Shown here one piece after another: positions 53,701 to 61,959 of a stretch of 64,000 nt of DNA. Numbering within the stretch: position 1 is the stretch's first letter; every line of letters begins with the position of its first letter. The stretch spans positions 20,816-84,815 of the forward strand of contig UQQT01000004.1 in NCBI GenBank assembly GCA_900543395.1, given 5' to 3'. A program made the translations under genes and the position numbers. Below the pieces are notes generated by a model that saw only the letters and a program-made list of their open reading frames with translations, searched no databases and was not told the origin of the DNA. Source of the stretch: an uncultured Oscillospiraceae bacterium (lineage in GTDB: Bacteria > Bacillota > Clostridia > Oscillospirales > Acutalibacteraceae).

Positions 53701-56700
53701 TCCGACGGGCACGGGCTCGGGCAGGTATATTGAGGACGGCACATACATTATATATAACCCCAGTCCGGTATATGACTCGAATATTCCCGCGGCTTTGACA
53801 AATCAGTATTATTCATACGGCAAGCTTAAATCCGATACCACTGTATCGCTCAGTTCAACCGAGCTTACAAGCTCCGCCGATAACGAATACACCTTTACAT
53901 TTGTATCGGGATCGTCATATTATATTCAGGATTCCGCCGGAAAATATCTTAATATCGGAACTGACAATTCAACTCTTTCCGTTTCGGATACTCCGCAGGC
54001 GTTAACCGTCTTTGTCCAGGGTGACAGAAAAATATGCATCTACAGCGGAAGACAGTTCCTTGACATGTACTCCGGCGAAACCGGAAGACCGTTTTCGACA
54101 TGGGAGTCGTCAACCGGAAGCGTTAATAATAACAATAAAGTAACTCTTTATAAGAAAACAGTTTCCGGCTCGACGGGAAGCTCGTCGGCAAAGAAGAATC
54201 TGTACGACGCTTTACAGCGCGGAGCGGGTGTAATCATAGAACATTACTCCGGTCTGTCGGTTAAAACATTTGTTGAAGCATTTGAGAACGGCTTGAGCGT
54301 TTTCAACAATGCCGATTCCACGGATAATGACTTCAACGCAGCGACAGAGGCTATTCTTACCGCAATCGACGGACTCGGCGTTGAGATAAGAAAACTCCCC
54401 GCGACAATTTACAAATACGGATATTCCAACGCGGCTTCGGGACAGGATTATTCACTCGGCGGAAAAGCCATGAATAAGCTCACCTACAATGCGATGAAGG
54501 AAAAAATTACCACAAACAGTGAAATTCTCGATCAGATAAAAACCATTATCGGCTACAATACCGATACATGGGGCGAGGGTTATGCGGACGCTGCGCTGGA
54601 AAAAGCAGTAAATATTTATACCAAGCTTTATTCTCTTGTGTTTACGAGTAGAACAGTAAACGGAGGAAACAGCATAAATGAAGTATATAATACCTCCGGA
54701 ACGATAAGTCTTGAAGGCGGAGATTACTACGCGTCAATGTGGAATATCTGGGATAAGGCCGGAACGATGGGTGCGGATGACAACGGCAGCGACGAGGGTG
54801 CGTCCGTTATGGGACTTTTCTCCTCAACTCTTTCGTCCGCAGGTCTTCCGGACTCCCATGCCAAATATAATTCCGCGCTTCCGTATGTAAACGTATCCGA
54901 TACGAATCAGGGACTCGTTTCCAATCTGACGGTAAGCCTGGCAACATCCTCGGGTAACGCAAAGACTGTTACGCTTACTCCGTTGAGCGGTTTGTCGGTA
55001 GAAATTCCCGACATGTTCTCAAAGACGGATATTTCGTCGGGTACTGCCGATACGTATGCAAAGTATTACTGGGACACGGAATTCCCGTTCGTAATTTCGA
55101 CAAACAGATTCGGTGTTAATACGTTTGATTATGATTCGTCCGATACGGCAAGGCTTTTCAGAGCCAAGTACGACGACGCAAATCACACTGCCGTCTCCGA
55201 GCTTATCGAGGCCGATTCGTATTCGGTTGTCAGAGCAAATAAGGGCGCGGGTCAGGGCTTCTTCCCGTTTAACTATCAGATGTCGGACGGCGAAGTGAAT
55301 GCAGACGGCGATTATATAGGAACGCAAAAAACGTTTGAGGGACAAAATGCCATATATCACTACGGCATGACCTTCAATACCGAGTTCAACATTCCCAAGG
55401 ATGGTATGTATGCCGGAAACACTCCCATTAAATTCGAATTCTCGGGAGACGATGATGTTCTTGTATACGTCGACGATACGCTTGTACTTGACAACGGCGG
55501 TCTTCACGGTGCGAGAAGCTGTTCTATCGACTTTACAAATAAGGTCATCACATATCAGTTCGCATGGAGCGCGGAGACTAATACACTGCTTAACTCCGCC
55601 GCCGACGCCGAAACCGTAACATACACATATCAGCCCAACGGTGACTACAGTATGTATAATTACACCGGCGCCGACGGAGTAACACATGAGATAAGCGCCG
55701 ATATTAAAGCCGCTTTGTCAAAGCTTAACAAGATTTCCGGCGACGGAAGCTCACACAGATTCACCTTCTTCTACGTTGAAAGAGGCTCGACGGATTCAAA
55801 CTGTAGAATTAAGTTTAATCTTCAGCAGCGTTCGACCAACGTCAGACTTGCCGACCAGACTCTTGTCGCGGACTACGGTCATCCCGTTAACTATAATATT
55901 ACCGAGAATAACGTAATCTCGGAGGCTGCGGTAAACGCGGGCGCGAAGTTTGACTATATCGGCGTTACAAAAGCGAATTTGGATGTAGACAATATTACGG
56001 ACTTCGCAAACGGCTCTCTGCCGGGAGGCTCTACGCATTTCACGGATAAAAATACGGATTATTCGGTTTCCGGACTTAAATACGGCTCGGGAACGGTCAA
56101 TGCAAAGGGAGATATCACATATTCGCTTTCCGATATGAATTTTACCGGCGAGGACTCGTATTATGTAGCCGCAAAGGTTATAGGTGACCCGACGTTCAGT
56201 CTTACATCCGAATATATTCAGTACGAAAAGGTCAGGTTTATTCCGGCAAGCACGATATACTTCGAGGATAACGCGCTTAATTCGACCGCGATATCGTATA
56301 AAGGAAACTGGACGACTGCGGGAAATGAGATTGCAGGCATAAAACAGGCGGCGGATCTCATGGGCGATAAATCTGCTAACGCATACGGATACGACCCGTT
56401 CTATGCGGATAAGACATATTCGAGAGTATACTATAACGCAGACGGAAGCGTGACAAGCGCGGTTACGGACAATCCCGCATACTATACCACGGCGGGAGAC
56501 GGAACGTATCAGGCTGCTCCGACTTATTATAATACAAAGGGAAAGGTAACCTCGGATGTATTCTATAAATACGCCGTAGGAGGAGGATATACCTCAGTAC
56601 CTACGTATTATGAAGCAGACGGAAGCATTGTTTCATCAAACAACGCCGCCGGTACGCTTACTCCTGCATATGCGTATGCGTATGCTTACGATTGGTTCGA

Positions 56701-58456
56701 GACCGATAAAAACAATACATATTCCGCAGGCTCGGCTCATAAGGTTACGGTCAGCGCGGCCGATAATCCTAAGAACGGCGGCGAGTGGCCCGAGGCGGAG
56801 TTTACGTTTACGGGAACAGGCTTCGATGTAATAAGTCTTACCGATTCTACGACAGGACTTATTAAGGTTGACGTAAACAGCGTTGACGGTACGTTCAGCA
56901 AATCGTACGCGGTAGATACGTACTACGGCTACTCCTACGGCAGGCTTTACGCAGACAGTAACGGAAAAGCCACGCTTGAGGCAGACGGCAATACTCCGCT
57001 GTACTGGTCGGCAAAGAACGACGGAAGCGTATCGCCCACTATCGCATATTATGACGAAAACGGAAAGGTTACGAGTACGGTTACGGATAAAATCGCTTAC
57101 TGTGAAACATGGCTTGCCGTTTCCGGAACCGATTCGCTTTATCAGATTCCCGTTATAAAGGTTCTCGGACTCGATTATAAAAAATATACGGTAAAAATTA
57201 CGCCGATGTATTCATCGATGTTCAACCACCGTGCAGACGGAGTTAAGAGCTATGATTTCTATCTTGACGCGATAAGAATCTACGATCCCGCATTAAACGA
57301 CGAGAGCGTGACGTCAAGTTATCTGTATGACAGTGAAGGCTATCCGCAGTATATGGAGCTTAAGGATATGCTTCTTGACGCAGGAAAGCTTACATCCGAC
57401 CCCTCAAAGGATACGCAGGGAATAGTATTCATAGACGGTATAAGAAATGCCGACAGCAGAACGGACTTGAGCAAATATAAGGACGCAGGTCCCAACAACG
57501 AGCTTTACCTGATGGGCGGCTCGATGACTGACACCTCCGGAGCCGTTGTTACAAACGGTCAGGCGGCGGCATTCTCGATATGGGCTACACATATTCCTCA
57601 GGATATCCAGATAGCCGCAAAGTCCGCAAAGGGCAGTCCGATCCTTAAGCTTTATACCGTTTCTTCAAACGGCGAGGTTTTCTCGGCGCAGACGAACGTT
57701 AAAAGCGCGGGCGACGTTTACTATTCGTTTAACGCAATGCTTTCAAACGGCGGTAAGCTTACATGGAGCAGAGTAAAGGGTGCGGACGGCAATTATTATT
57801 ACAAGACCGGAACGATTATTATTCAGAATGCGTCGCTTTCGGAGGATGACATACTTTCGCTTACAAACCTCAAGTGGACGTTTGATACAAATTCCGGAAT
57901 GGGACAGTTTGAGCTTAGCGCAGACGATGCAAGCGGTGCGGTTGTTTCGGATTCCGTTTCGAAAAAATCGGTTTCGCCCGTTCTTCTGAGCGCAAACTAC
58001 AATACGCGCTCCGTAGCATTCTCGGCCGCGCAGGTAGACGGCAGCGATATGTCGGTCATCAAGGACAGTCTCTCACTTGTCAGCGAAGAGGTATCCGAGG
58101 GCAAGGAGGTATCCTTCTCGTTTGATACGTATCCCAATGTTGAGAAGATAAAGGTTACGGATTCTCTCGGCAATGAGATTGACATCAAGGCGGAATACGA
58201 GGATTATACTTCGACCGACGGCGAAACCGTCAGACATTGGACGGTTAAACTGACGGCGTCCGTTCCCGGAAGCCATACCTATTACGTAAGCGGAACAGAC
58301 AGCGACGGCTTCACAACGGACTTCGGAAGCGTTAAGGTTACGTATGAGGTTAAGCGTCAGACAGGAATCCGCAGCATGATTGAGAAGATTATCGAATTCT
58401 TCAAGAAGGTAATTGATTTCATAAAAAAACTGTTTTTAGGTGTTAAACCTGCGTAA
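50795..58456 (+). CDS. Giant secreted GH2 glycosidase with fibro-slime domain and amphipathic C-terminal tail
   Basis: A 2553-aa secreted protein. A signal peptide ends near A42 (LRASA). Residues about 50-640 form a GH2 beta-galactosidase-like module: sugar-binding domain, RTSHN, acid/base Glu near 476 in GNELNH, and nucleophile Glu near 548 in LTETSSAS. Then come Ig-like and big-domain segments, a ricin/RICIN-like region near 1000-1130, a helical FIVAR-like region, and a fibro-slime/PA14 domain near 1500-1700 with FSGDDDVLVYVDDTLVLDNG. Short YYxxxGxVTS repeats occur near 1870-2120. The last 30 residues are a basic amphipathic helix (SMIEKIIEFFKKVIDFIKKL) instead of an LPxTG or dockerin. The precursor-like gene starts 15 nt downstream. 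Confidence 0.88.
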   Translation: MKKNNGFARRFTSYLLGIIMVLSCTTASLPYFSSIFGLRASAEDTAVSQQTADNPRIDVSFNNNWDFHLGDADGAHLKAFEPRASEWNKVTLPHDFSIDQDFTTSGTEGESGNKLGGTGWYRKWFTLPDAFSGREFVLNFNGAYMHTYVYVNGTLVCENHYGYNSFSADITNYVTADGYTSNLVAVKVVNDIPSSRWYSGSGITRDVTISMINKVHVAHYGVGVTTPDVQSGGGTARAEITVQNDSASASNVYVSAEITDSSGNAVSGKVTSSQLALAAGSTGQVTLSPSAGSFKLWSVESPNLYKMHITVSSDAAGTQVLDDYSVKFGYRYINWDTLSGFSLNGVNVKVQGACMHNDQGALGAVQEYDAIYRQIKILKNYGFNAVRTSHNVTSSVLLDVCSELGMLVMEEFFDGWYGPKNQNSNDFSTHFNAVIPSGNHILGAADGDKWYQFIVRSTVKRDRNNPSVIIWSAGNELNHMTGYSDANSQPYAQDMHNIISALDSRPLTVGNNESKIRGIENYMDVVGGNYYPRTWATISTSKPVILTETSSASSSRGFYKSLGQSGYELSAYDTYAPDWGDSAEANLYYTQAYDRVSGQFIWTGFDYIGEPTPWNNYNTNNAQGEPISSFFGVIDTAGFAKDNAYLYKSIWDSGEHTLNLLPGTWDSSKLSSTSAVPVAVYTDAGYIELYSNGTLIGHASAQTVTTSAGHKYKRWTSYSDSSLCTASDFTDSSGAHTAAQVAMYPQFKVRWSSGSLSVRAWTDSSKTTELTDSAKGTKIAYSYQTIGSVKAEVWGTNGSDSFTGTADGKSYAYIEYTALDTNGNFMNDYNGTLTIEAKNGIEIVGVDNGKPSDWSRFRESSVFTADGKAQIQMYNGRALVIVKTTDTVTNNGSVVTTSSDGVGVNGINVTAVPETGGELYDEFEEICPQTETTYTPSVYDRFDFVKDAVGNLSDPGGAGGSAVKYIYYNPTGTGSGRYIEDGTYIIYNPSPVYDSNIPAALTNQYYSYGKLKSDTTVSLSSTELTSSADNEYTFTFVSGSSYYIQDSAGKYLNIGTDNSTLSVSDTPQALTVFVQGDRKICIYSGRQFLDMYSGETGRPFSTWESSTGSVNNNNKVTLYKKTVSGSTGSSSAKKNLYDALQRGAGVIIEHYSGLSVKTFVEAFENGLSVFNNADSTDNDFNAATEAILTAIDGLGVEIRKLPATIYKYGYSNAASGQDYSLGGKAMNKLTYNAMKEKITTNSEILDQIKTIIGYNTDTWGEGYADAALEKAVNIYTKLYSLVFTSRTVNGGNSINEVYNTSGTISLEGGDYYASMWNIWDKAGTMGADDNGSDEGASVMGLFSSTLSSAGLPDSHAKYNSALPYVNVSDTNQGLVSNLTVSLATSSGNAKTVTLTPLSGLSVEIPDMFSKTDISSGTADTYAKYYWDTEFPFVISTNRFGVNTFDYDSSDTARLFRAKYDDANHTAVSELIEADSYSVVRANKGAGQGFFPFNYQMSDGEVNADGDYIGTQKTFEGQNAIYHYGMTFNTEFNIPKDGMYAGNTPIKFEFSGDDDVLVYVDDTLVLDNGGLHGARSCSIDFTNKVITYQFAWSAETNTLLNSAADAETVTYTYQPNGDYSMYNYTGADGVTHEISADIKAALSKLNKISGDGSSHRFTFFYVERGSTDSNCRIKFNLQQRSTNVRLADQTLVADYGHPVNYNITENNVISEAAVNAGAKFDYIGVTKANLDVDNITDFANGSLPGGSTHFTDKNTDYSVSGLKYGSGTVNAKGDITYSLSDMNFTGEDSYYVAAKVIGDPTFSLTSEYIQYEKVRFIPASTIYFEDNALNSTAISYKGNWTTAGNEIAGIKQAADLMGDKSANAYGYDPFYADKTYSRVYYNADGSVTSAVTDNPAYYTTAGDGTYQAAPTYYNTKGKVTSDVFYKYAVGGGYTSVPTYYEADGSIVSSNNAAGTLTPAYAYAYAYDWFETDKNNTYSAGSAHKVTVSAADNPKNGGEWPEAEFTFTGTGFDVISLTDSTTGLIKVDVNSVDGTFSKSYAVDTYYGYSYGRLYADSNGKATLEADGNTPLYWSAKNDGSVSPTIAYYDENGKVTSTVTDKIAYCETWLAVSGTDSLYQIPVIKVLGLDYKKYTVKITPMYSSMFNHRADGVKSYDFYLDAIRIYDPALNDESVTSSYLYDSEGYPQYMELKDMLLDAGKLTSDPSKDTQGIVFIDGIRNADSRTDLSKYKDAGPNNELYLMGGSMTDTSGAVVTNGQAAAFSIWATHIPQDIQIAAKSAKGSPILKLYTVSSNGEVFSAQTNVKSAGDVYYSFNAMLSNGGKLTWSRVKGADGNYYYKTGTIIIQNASLSEDDILSLTNLKWTFDTNSGMGQFELSADDASGAVVSDSVSKKSVSPVLLSANYNTRSVAFSAAQVDGSDMSVIKDSLSLVSEEVSEGKEVSFSFDTYPNVEKIKVTDSLGNEIDIKAEYEDYTSTDGETVRHWTVKLTASVPGSHTYYVSGTDSDGFTTDFGSVKVTYEVKRQTGIRSMIEKIIEFFKKVIDFIKKLFLGVKPA

Positions 58457-58471
58457 AGAGGAGGATAAGTC

Positions 58472-58702
58472 GTGAAAAAGAAATATGTAAAAGCACAGAT
58501 CGTTTTTGAAAGCTTTGAGTTGTCGACTAATATTGCCTCGTGCGGATTTATACAGGATTCAAACGGAATTATAACCGATTCGGAAACCGGACTGGTTGTT
58601 CTTGCTCAGGCTACGGCAGGCTGTGTTGTCAAGGTTCCCGGAGGAAACGACGGAATCTGCTATGACGTTCCCGCCGCCGGCGTAAATCTGTTTTACAGCT
58701 GA
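58472..58702 (+). CDS. Putative RiPP precursor peptide (76 aa)
   Basis: A short peptide with a basic, conserved-looking leader: KKKYVKAQIVFESFELSTN, then IASCG. The FESFELSxNIA pattern resembles leader segments of radical-SAM-modified peptides in Firmicutes. Cysteines are at 24, 51 and 63; the C-terminal part is Gly/Val-rich and the chain ends LFYS with a terminal Ser. There is no signal peptide. GTG 58472 has AAAGAGGAGG upstream. It follows the giant protein by 15 nt, and a terminator separates it from the maturation genes. Identification rests on size, leader-like segment and neighbours; no homologue was searched. Confidence 0.65.
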   Translation: MKKKYVKAQIVFESFELSTNIASCGFIQDSNGIITDSETGLVVLAQATAGCVVKVPGGNDGICYDVPAAGVNLFYS

Positions 58703-58712
58703 TAAATAAAAT

Positions 58713-58764
58713 AAAAGGGCGGATGTTTGCGGAATTTAAATTTTCGCCGATGTTCGCCCTTTTT
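58713..58764 (+). terminator. Terminator/attenuator between precursor and maturation genes
   Basis: AAAAGGGCG (58713-58721) and CGCCCTTTT (58755-58764) form a 9-bp outer stem around an AT-rich loop, ending in a T run. Partial read-through would give more precursor than enzyme. Confidence 0.65.
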
Positions 58765-58778
58765 CCTACGGTGTGCGT

Positions 58779-59540
58779 ATGTATTATTCTTGTTCAATTA
58801 TAAAAAAAATCACAACAGTCTTTGTTGTTGCGGCGTCCGTTGTATTCCTTTCGTCGTGTTCCGAATCAAACGTAAAAAGGCCGGCGCTCCCGGAGTGTAC
58901 GTCAATGAGTGCGGTCGAACCTTTTACGGGATTTTCCGCCAACGAAAAAAAGAAAATCGACTCAGACTTTACGCTTAAATATTCGGATTATAATTATGCC
59001 GAATCTGATTTATCGCAGAGCGGAATCCTTGTCGGCAGATGTATAAGAATCCTCTCGTATGCAAAAAGCGACGCGGGAACGCTTCAGCTTGCCGTAAAAA
59101 ACGAAAGCGATGAGGACATAAAATACGCAGTGCTTACCTGTACGGCAAACGGAGAACAGAGAAGCTTTAAGATTTCAGTCCTGCCGAAATACGCCGAATG
59201 TATTTTGACGGAGGATAACGGTGCGGTTTTTGATGAAAATCAGAGCTGTTACGATTTTGAGCTTAAGGACAAGATAGTTTTTGACGAAAAGATGTCGGTG
59301 CATCCGGATGTGTTTTCACTTCGAGCAATGGACGGCGTTATTTCCGTTAAGAACATATCGGATAAACCGGTTACGAACGTTTACGTTTACTATAAAACGG
59401 AGGAAAACGGAGTGTTCGTCGGCAATGAAACGTACCGCGTGAAATTTTCGAATTTTACTCCGGGCGAGGAAAAGGAGCTTAACGCCGAGCATTACAAAGC
59501 GTATACCGGCAAAATTGTTTTTATAGAATATGATAATTAA
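58779..59540 (+). CDS. Lipoprotein in the RiPP cluster
   Basis: A 253-aa lipoprotein. A short basic N-terminus (SIIKKI) is followed by a hydrophobic helix and the lipobox LSSC (VVFLSSCSES). The rest is beta-rich: residues about 60-250 hold two FxVK/VKN-type strands ('AVKNESDEDIKYAVLTC' and 'SVKNISDKPVTNVYVYY'), resembling FxLYD/DUF-like immunoglobulin-type repeats. I do not recognise the family. ATG 58779 has no clear Shine-Dalgarno; GTG 58773 is an alternative. The stop overlaps the kinase start. It could be an immunity, export or receptor component; this is inference. Confidence 0.7.
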   Translation: MYYSCSIIKKITTVFVVAASVVFLSSCSESNVKRPALPECTSMSAVEPFTGFSANEKKKIDSDFTLKYSDYNYAESDLSQSGILVGRCIRILSYAKSDAGTLQLAVKNESDEDIKYAVLTCTANGEQRSFKISVLPKYAECILTEDNGAVFDENQSCYDFELKDKIVFDEKMSVHPDVFSLRAMDGVISVKNISDKPVTNVYVYYKTEENGVFVGNETYRVKFSNFTPGEEKELNAEHYKAYTGKIVFIEYDN

Positions 59541-60366
59541 AAGATACAGCTTCGGTCCGTGTATAATAGAGGCGAGACTGCCCTTTGATGTAAAGGACAC
59601 CCTCCCTTTTTCCGAATTTAAAACAGACGGCCGCGCGGAAACGGTCTATTTATATGATTATTCCTTTACTGATAAAATCGAAGCCCCGCCCGGGCTCCCC
59701 GCATTTGAAACGGCGTCGGGTGAGGTTTATTTAAACGGGCGCGAATGTGTTGTTTATTATAAAAAACGTTCGGGCGGATTTTATGCCGTCAGAACGGATT
59801 TCGAAAACAAAAGGGGAGGCAGAGTAGAGTTTTTAAACGAATATGCGCGTCTTTTGTGGGATAAGAATATACTTGATACCGTCGGATGCGAAAAAATCGC
59901 CTATGACAACGGAATTCTTATAATGCATGCTTCGTTTATTTCTTTTAACGGTTATGCAGTCCTTTTTACCGCTCCGAAGCAAACGGGAAAGTCAACGCAG
60001 GCACGCTTGTGGAACGAATACAGGAACGCCGAAATAATAAACGGCGACAAGGCTCTCGTTTATATAAAGGACGGAGAGGTGTTTGCATCGGGGCTTCCGT
60101 ACTGCGGTTCGTCGCATATCTGTAAAAACGCGTCGTTTCCGGTCAAGTGCATTGTGAGACTCGGACAGGGTGAAAATACAATAAAAAGACTCGACCGTTT
60201 TTCTTCCGTCAGAGAGGTTATAATGGGAAGCTATCTTCCCTGCGGTGCGGACAAAATTCTCACGGCGGTTGAGTATATATGTAATAAAGTTCCGGTTTAC
60301 GAATTTAAATGCAGTCCGGATTTGTCTGCCGTCGAGGTATTGGAGAAAACAATATGGTCAATTTAA
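59530..60366 (+). CDS. HprK-like serine kinase of a RiPP cluster
   Basis: A 278-aa protein. The C-terminal half has a P-loop APKQTGKSTQARLW (residues about 148-161), followed by NGDKALV near residue 171, where HPr-kinase relatives keep an acidic catalytic motif. The N-terminal half (about 130 aa) looks like the family's accessory domain. In lasso-peptide clusters such HprK-like kinases phosphorylate the C-terminal serine of the precursor; here the precursor ends in Ser. The ATG overlaps the lipoprotein stop (11 nt). The radical SAM gene overlaps its 3' end by 13 nt. Confidence 0.75.
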   Translation: MIIKRYSFGPCIIEARLPFDVKDTLPFSEFKTDGRAETVYLYDYSFTDKIEAPPGLPAFETASGEVYLNGRECVVYYKKRSGGFYAVRTDFENKRGGRVEFLNEYARLLWDKNILDTVGCEKIAYDNGILIMHASFISFNGYAVLFTAPKQTGKSTQARLWNEYRNAEIINGDKALVYIKDGEVFASGLPYCGSSHICKNASFPVKCIVRLGQGENTIKRLDRFSSVREVIMGSYLPCGADKILTAVEYICNKVPVYEFKCSPDLSAVEVLEKTIWSI

Positions 60367-61442
60367 CAGAGCCTAAAATGTCGGCTTATCTTCATTCGAA
60401 AGCAAAAGAAAACGGAACGCCCCTTGCGGGGAATTTCGAGCTTACGTCAAATTGTAATTTTAACTGTCCGATGTGTTATGTCAGTCAAAACGAGCCGTGC
60501 GAGGATGCACTTAGCGCGGAGGACTGGATTGAAATTACCGATACCGCATGTGATAACGGTATGCTGTTTTTGCTTTTGACCGGCGGAGAACCGTTTTTAA
60601 AAAAGGATTTTGATAAAATATATACTCACGCTCACGAAAAGGGGCTTATAATTTCGATAAATTCAAACGGCTCGCTTGCCGACAGATATATTGACCTTTT
60701 AAAAAAATATCCGCCCGTGAGAATTAATATTTCTCTTTATGCTTCAAGCGATGCGGGCTATAAGAAGCAGTGTATGAACGCATGCTTTGAAAAGGTTACG
60801 GAAAATATAAAGGCATTGCAGAAAATTAATATTCCGCTGAAGCTTAACACGGTTATCACAAAGCTAAACTGTGATGATATTGAGAACATAATCGCACTGT
60901 CAAAATCGCTCGGTGTCCCGATTCAGATTACTCCGTACTGTTATCCGCCAATTCGTCTTGACGGGGTTTTCGGAAAAAGCGACTCGAGGCTTTCAAGCAC
61001 AGACGCCGGTTTTTACAGCGTCAGGGGGGATATCGCTCTGTACGGGAGCGAGGAGTTTATTAAAAAAGCTTCACGTGCAAAAAGCTCCGAATCTTATTCG
61101 GGCGGTGACTGCTCTTTAATGTGCCGCGCGGGCAGCTCGTCGTTTTGGATAACCTGCGACGGAAAAATGAGGGCTTGCGCGATGATGGATAAGCCGTCGG
61201 CGGATTTGAAGGATATGGACTTCTGCGGTGCGTGGGAATATATAAGAAAACAAACGTCGCTTTTACGCACTCCGGCGGAATGCAGAGATTGTCCGGATTC
61301 AGCCTTTTGCCGCGCGTGTGCCGCCATGTGCCTGTGCGAGACGGGCTTTACGGATAAAAAACCGGAATATGTGTGCGAAATGATACGCTCAATACGAAAA
61401 AACACAGAGAATTTTCTTAAAAAAACGGAGAAATCACTATGA
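60354..61442 (+). CDS. Radical SAM/SPASM peptide-modifying enzyme
   Basis: A 362-aa enzyme with the radical SAM cluster motif CNFNCPMC (residues 34-41) and LLTGGEPFL in the barrel. The C-terminal SPASM domain has CRAGSSSFWITCDGKMRAC followed by CRDCPDSAFCRACAAMC, which should hold auxiliary iron-sulfur clusters. This is the PqqE/anaerobic-sulfatase-maturase style used to form thioether or carbon-carbon cross-links in peptides. ATG 60354 has GGAG upstream; a reading from 60309 lies inside the kinase gene. Its stop overlaps the PqqD-like start (ATGA). Confidence 0.88.
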   Translation: MVNLTEPKMSAYLHSKAKENGTPLAGNFELTSNCNFNCPMCYVSQNEPCEDALSAEDWIEITDTACDNGMLFLLLTGGEPFLKKDFDKIYTHAHEKGLIISINSNGSLADRYIDLLKKYPPVRINISLYASSDAGYKKQCMNACFEKVTENIKALQKINIPLKLNTVITKLNCDDIENIIALSKSLGVPIQITPYCYPPIRLDGVFGKSDSRLSSTDAGFYSVRGDIALYGSEEFIKKASRAKSSESYSGGDCSLMCRAGSSSFWITCDGKMRACAMMDKPSADLKDMDFCGAWEYIRKQTSLLRTPAECRDCPDSAFCRACAAMCLCETGFTDKKPEYVCEMIRSIRKNTENFLKKTEKSL

Positions 61443-61699
61443 AAATCAAAAAGAAAATGACACTGCGCAATATTGCCGGAGAATACGTGCTTGTCCCCGT
61501 CGGGGAGAGCGCGGGGGAGTATAAGGGAATGTTTATGCTCACCGAAACGGGGGCGTATATGTATTCCGTCATTGAAAAAGCCGATTCGGCGTTTGAGCTT
61601 GCAAGGATGACGAGCGAAGAATTCGACGGCGATTTTGACGAAATACTGACTGATGCGAACAATTTTATTAAAAGACTCAAAGAGTACGACATTATTTAA
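61439..61699 (+). CDS. PqqD-like RiPP recognition protein
   Basis: An 86-aa PqqD/RRE-fold protein: a basic N-terminal strand (KIKKKMTLRNIAGEYVLVPVG), the LTETGAYMYSVI turn and helices ending FIKRLKEYDII, as in coenzyme-PQQ PqqD relatives. It should bind the precursor leader and present it to the radical SAM enzyme. GGAG precedes the ATG, which overlaps the radical SAM stop. A terminator closes the unit. Confidence 0.85.
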   Translation: MKIKKKMTLRNIAGEYVLVPVGESAGEYKGMFMLTETGAYMYSVIEKADSAFELARMTSEEFDGDFDEILTDANNFIKRLKEYDII

Positions 61700-61717
61700 A
61701 ATATCTAAATAAAAAAT

Positions 61718-61756
61718 GACCGCAGAGCGCTTCAAAAAAGTGCTTTGCGGTCTTTT
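61718..61756 (+). terminator. Terminator of the RiPP maturation unit
   Basis: GACCGCA-AGC / GCT-TGCGGTC with an A-rich loop is followed by TTTT. Confidence 0.78.
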
Positions 61757-61767
61757 ATATATTCAAT

Positions 61768-61959
61768 TTATAAAAACAGTACGCATCCCGATTTTTTGAA
61801 CTGCTCGATTTTATTTAATAAAATCTCTTTCGGACAGTCGAATTTCACGCTTAAACAGTCTATACAGTAAAATTCGGTCGTCCCGCGGTTAATTAGTTTT
61901 TTTGACAGTCCGATATCGTTTTTCGTAAGCTCTTTACTGCACTCTTTGCAGAGACTCAT
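61768..61959 (-). CDS. Small cysteine-rich zinc-ribbon protein
   Basis: A 63-aa protein with two cysteine pairs: CKEC at residues 4-7 and CIDC near 32-35, plus single cysteines near 42 and 59. The spacing suits one zinc ribbon. The start overlaps the alpha-galactosidase stop by 4 nt (ATGA), so the two are translationally coupled. I do not know the function. Confidence 0.72.
   Translation of the reverse strand: MSLCKECSKELTKNDIGLSKKLINRGTTEFYCIDCLSVKFDCPKEILLNKIEQFKKSGCVLFL

Noticed and set aside
58727..58978. 83-codon frame overlapping the lipoprotein start
   Set aside because: Out of frame with the lipobox protein and begins inside the terminator.
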